Positions 23,380 to 24,086 of a stretch of 24,086 bases of DNA are shown here, in pieces (position 1 is the stretch's first letter; every line of letters starts with the position of its first letter). This DNA comes from JAJTHJ01 sp046316025 (GTDB taxonomy: Bacteria; Pseudomonadota; Gammaproteobacteria; Burkholderiales; Burkholderiaceae_F). A program made the translations under genes and the position numbers. The notes below the pieces were generated by a model, which was not told the DNA's origin, searched no databases, and saw only the letters and a list, made by a program, of their open reading frames with translations. Location of the stretch: NCBI GenBank assembly GCA_046316025.1, contig JBKCXU010000003.1, forward strand, positions 1-24,086, written 5' to 3'.

Positions 23380-23406
23380 ACTTTCGCGCGCGAAAGTAGG
23401 GCAGGG
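23380..23406. repeat. 27-base repeat, copy 2
   Basis: This is an exact match to 21831-21857 in the same orientation, again with the 18-base palindrome ACTTTCGCGCGCGAAAGT. The two copies bound a segment of about 1.55 kb that contains the P63C gene and its promoter. Confidence 0.7.
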
Positions 23407-24086
23407 CGGCGATGCCTTTCTGCTTCCCGGCCGCGGATGGAGTTGGTCGATTCCTTGCCGCCACGCACCGGGCGGCGCGCGGGACATACTCCTCTCGCGC
23501 GGGACGCCGTCCGCGCCGTCGGCGCGCTCTTAGGGGGCATGCGACGGGCCAGCGCTGCCGTCCGCGGTTCACTTGCTCCGCTGCGCTGCGCGCGACCGCT
23601 ACCGACCGCGCCGGCACGCCACATCCCCCCTCGCCGCTGGGCTCACCCCCCTTGACGCTCGATCGCTCGCGATCCAGCGACAGGCCCCACTTGGGGCGCT
23701 GCGCGCCAGGTCGGGCCGGCTGCGCGCGCTCGTTGGCGCGCTGCGCCCGGCCCCGCTCCTCGCGGCGCTTCCTCCCGGCGGTGCCGGCCCGCAGCCGTCG
23801 TCGCCTCACCGTGGCGAACTCTGGGCGAGGGGCGCACGCCGTCAAGCGGGTCGCTGCGGCATAAACGGCTGCCTCCCCACCCTGCGGGCGGGTCCCCTCC
23901 ATTTATTCCTCGCCGGCTTCGCCGCCGCTTGACTGCGCGCTCTTCCCCCCCTCGCCCCTCCTGTCGCCACGGCGACGACGGATGCGGGCAGGTTCAGCAC
24001 CACCCCTCCCGGTGCTGCGCCGCCGAGGAGCAAAACCTACCACCGGCTCCTCGGGAAACAGGCAGGTGGGTTCAACAACCTAACGA
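23407..24086. other. Gene-free, GC-rich stretch with stem-loops
   Basis: Open frames exist in nearly every register but none reads like a known protein; they are rich in Arg, Pro, Ala and Ser, as expected of unconstrained GC-rich DNA. The plus strand is strongly C-rich, with runs such as CCCCCC near 23626, 23647 and 23945. Three perfect hairpins lie together near the end (23963-23976, 23995-24017, 24023-24054). A structural RNA, a transfer or replication origin, or a recombination region are all possible. Confidence 0.45.
23963..24054. repeat. Three tandem stem-loops
   Basis: GTCGCC pairs with GGCGAC (23963-23976, 2-base loop). CAGCACC pairs with GGTGCTG (23995-24017, 9-base loop). CCGAGGAGC pairs with GCTCCTCGG (24023-24054, 14-base loop). 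All arms are perfectly complementary. They follow one another within 92 bases and are not followed by T-runs. Confidence 0.5.

Noticed and set aside
23315..23902. Long minus-strand frame and its plus-strand counterparts in the right end
   Set aside because: All six registers are open for long distances because stops are rare in this GC-rich stretch; the translations are Arg/Pro/Ala-rich and have no domain.
24050..24086. GGTTCAA near the right edge as the T-arm of a tRNA gene
   Set aside because: No acceptor stem, D-arm or anticodon arm can be assembled around it within the window.

Overview
The window is GC-rich and densely coded. Its content (Tn3-family, IS630, IS1182, IS701 and IS4-like transposase remains, a large tyrosine recombinase, a P63C-domain gene, a decayed toxin-antitoxin pair) points to an accessory region of a proteobacterial chromosome or large plasmid, most likely beta- or gammaproteobacterial. 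No rRNA, tRNA or CRISPR array was seen, and species cannot be told from the sequence.

Layout. Positions 1-3180 hold a Tn3-family transposase whose first few dozen residues are missing, with a short IS630 fragment behind it. Positions 3469-8104 carry unrelated single genes: a SEC-C zinc-motif protein (minus), a lipoprotein with a gamma-glutamylcyclotransferase-like fold, a family-2 glycosyltransferase, an N-terminal IS4-like transposase fragment (minus) and an AraC-family regulator. Positions 8225-9781 are gene debris: an internally deleted IS1182 transposase and the signal-peptide end of a 5'-nucleotidase-like gene.

Positions 9782-18217 are the most interesting part. Eight plus-strand genes lie in one direction: a methyltransferase-fold enzyme, a haem-oxygenase-like (putative dimetal) oxidase, a DUF1330 protein, an EamA exporter, a free-standing AlaX-type tRNA editing protein, a short Rieske protein without a catalytic domain, a Leu/Phe/Val-type amino-acid dehydrogenase and an ArgE-type M20 deacylase. 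The last two overlap by 4 bases. The set reads as a pathway that makes or modifies an unusual amino acid, exports it, and protects the producer from mischarged tRNA. That reading is inference; the individual families are well supported. IS630 and IS701 fragments have been inserted and eroded inside the cluster, but they lie between genes and leave the listed enzymes open.

Positions 18332-24086 look like a second mobile module: an antitoxin whose PIN toxin partner is truncated, a small winged-helix-like protein with a hydrophobic tail and elaborate upstream repeats, a 587-residue tyrosine recombinase, and a P63C gene (minus) enclosed between two identical 27-base repeats built on a perfect 18-base palindrome. 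The first repeat starts 5 bases after the recombinase stop codon, which suggests recombination sites and a mobile cassette. The last ~900 bases have no convincing gene but several strong stem-loops.
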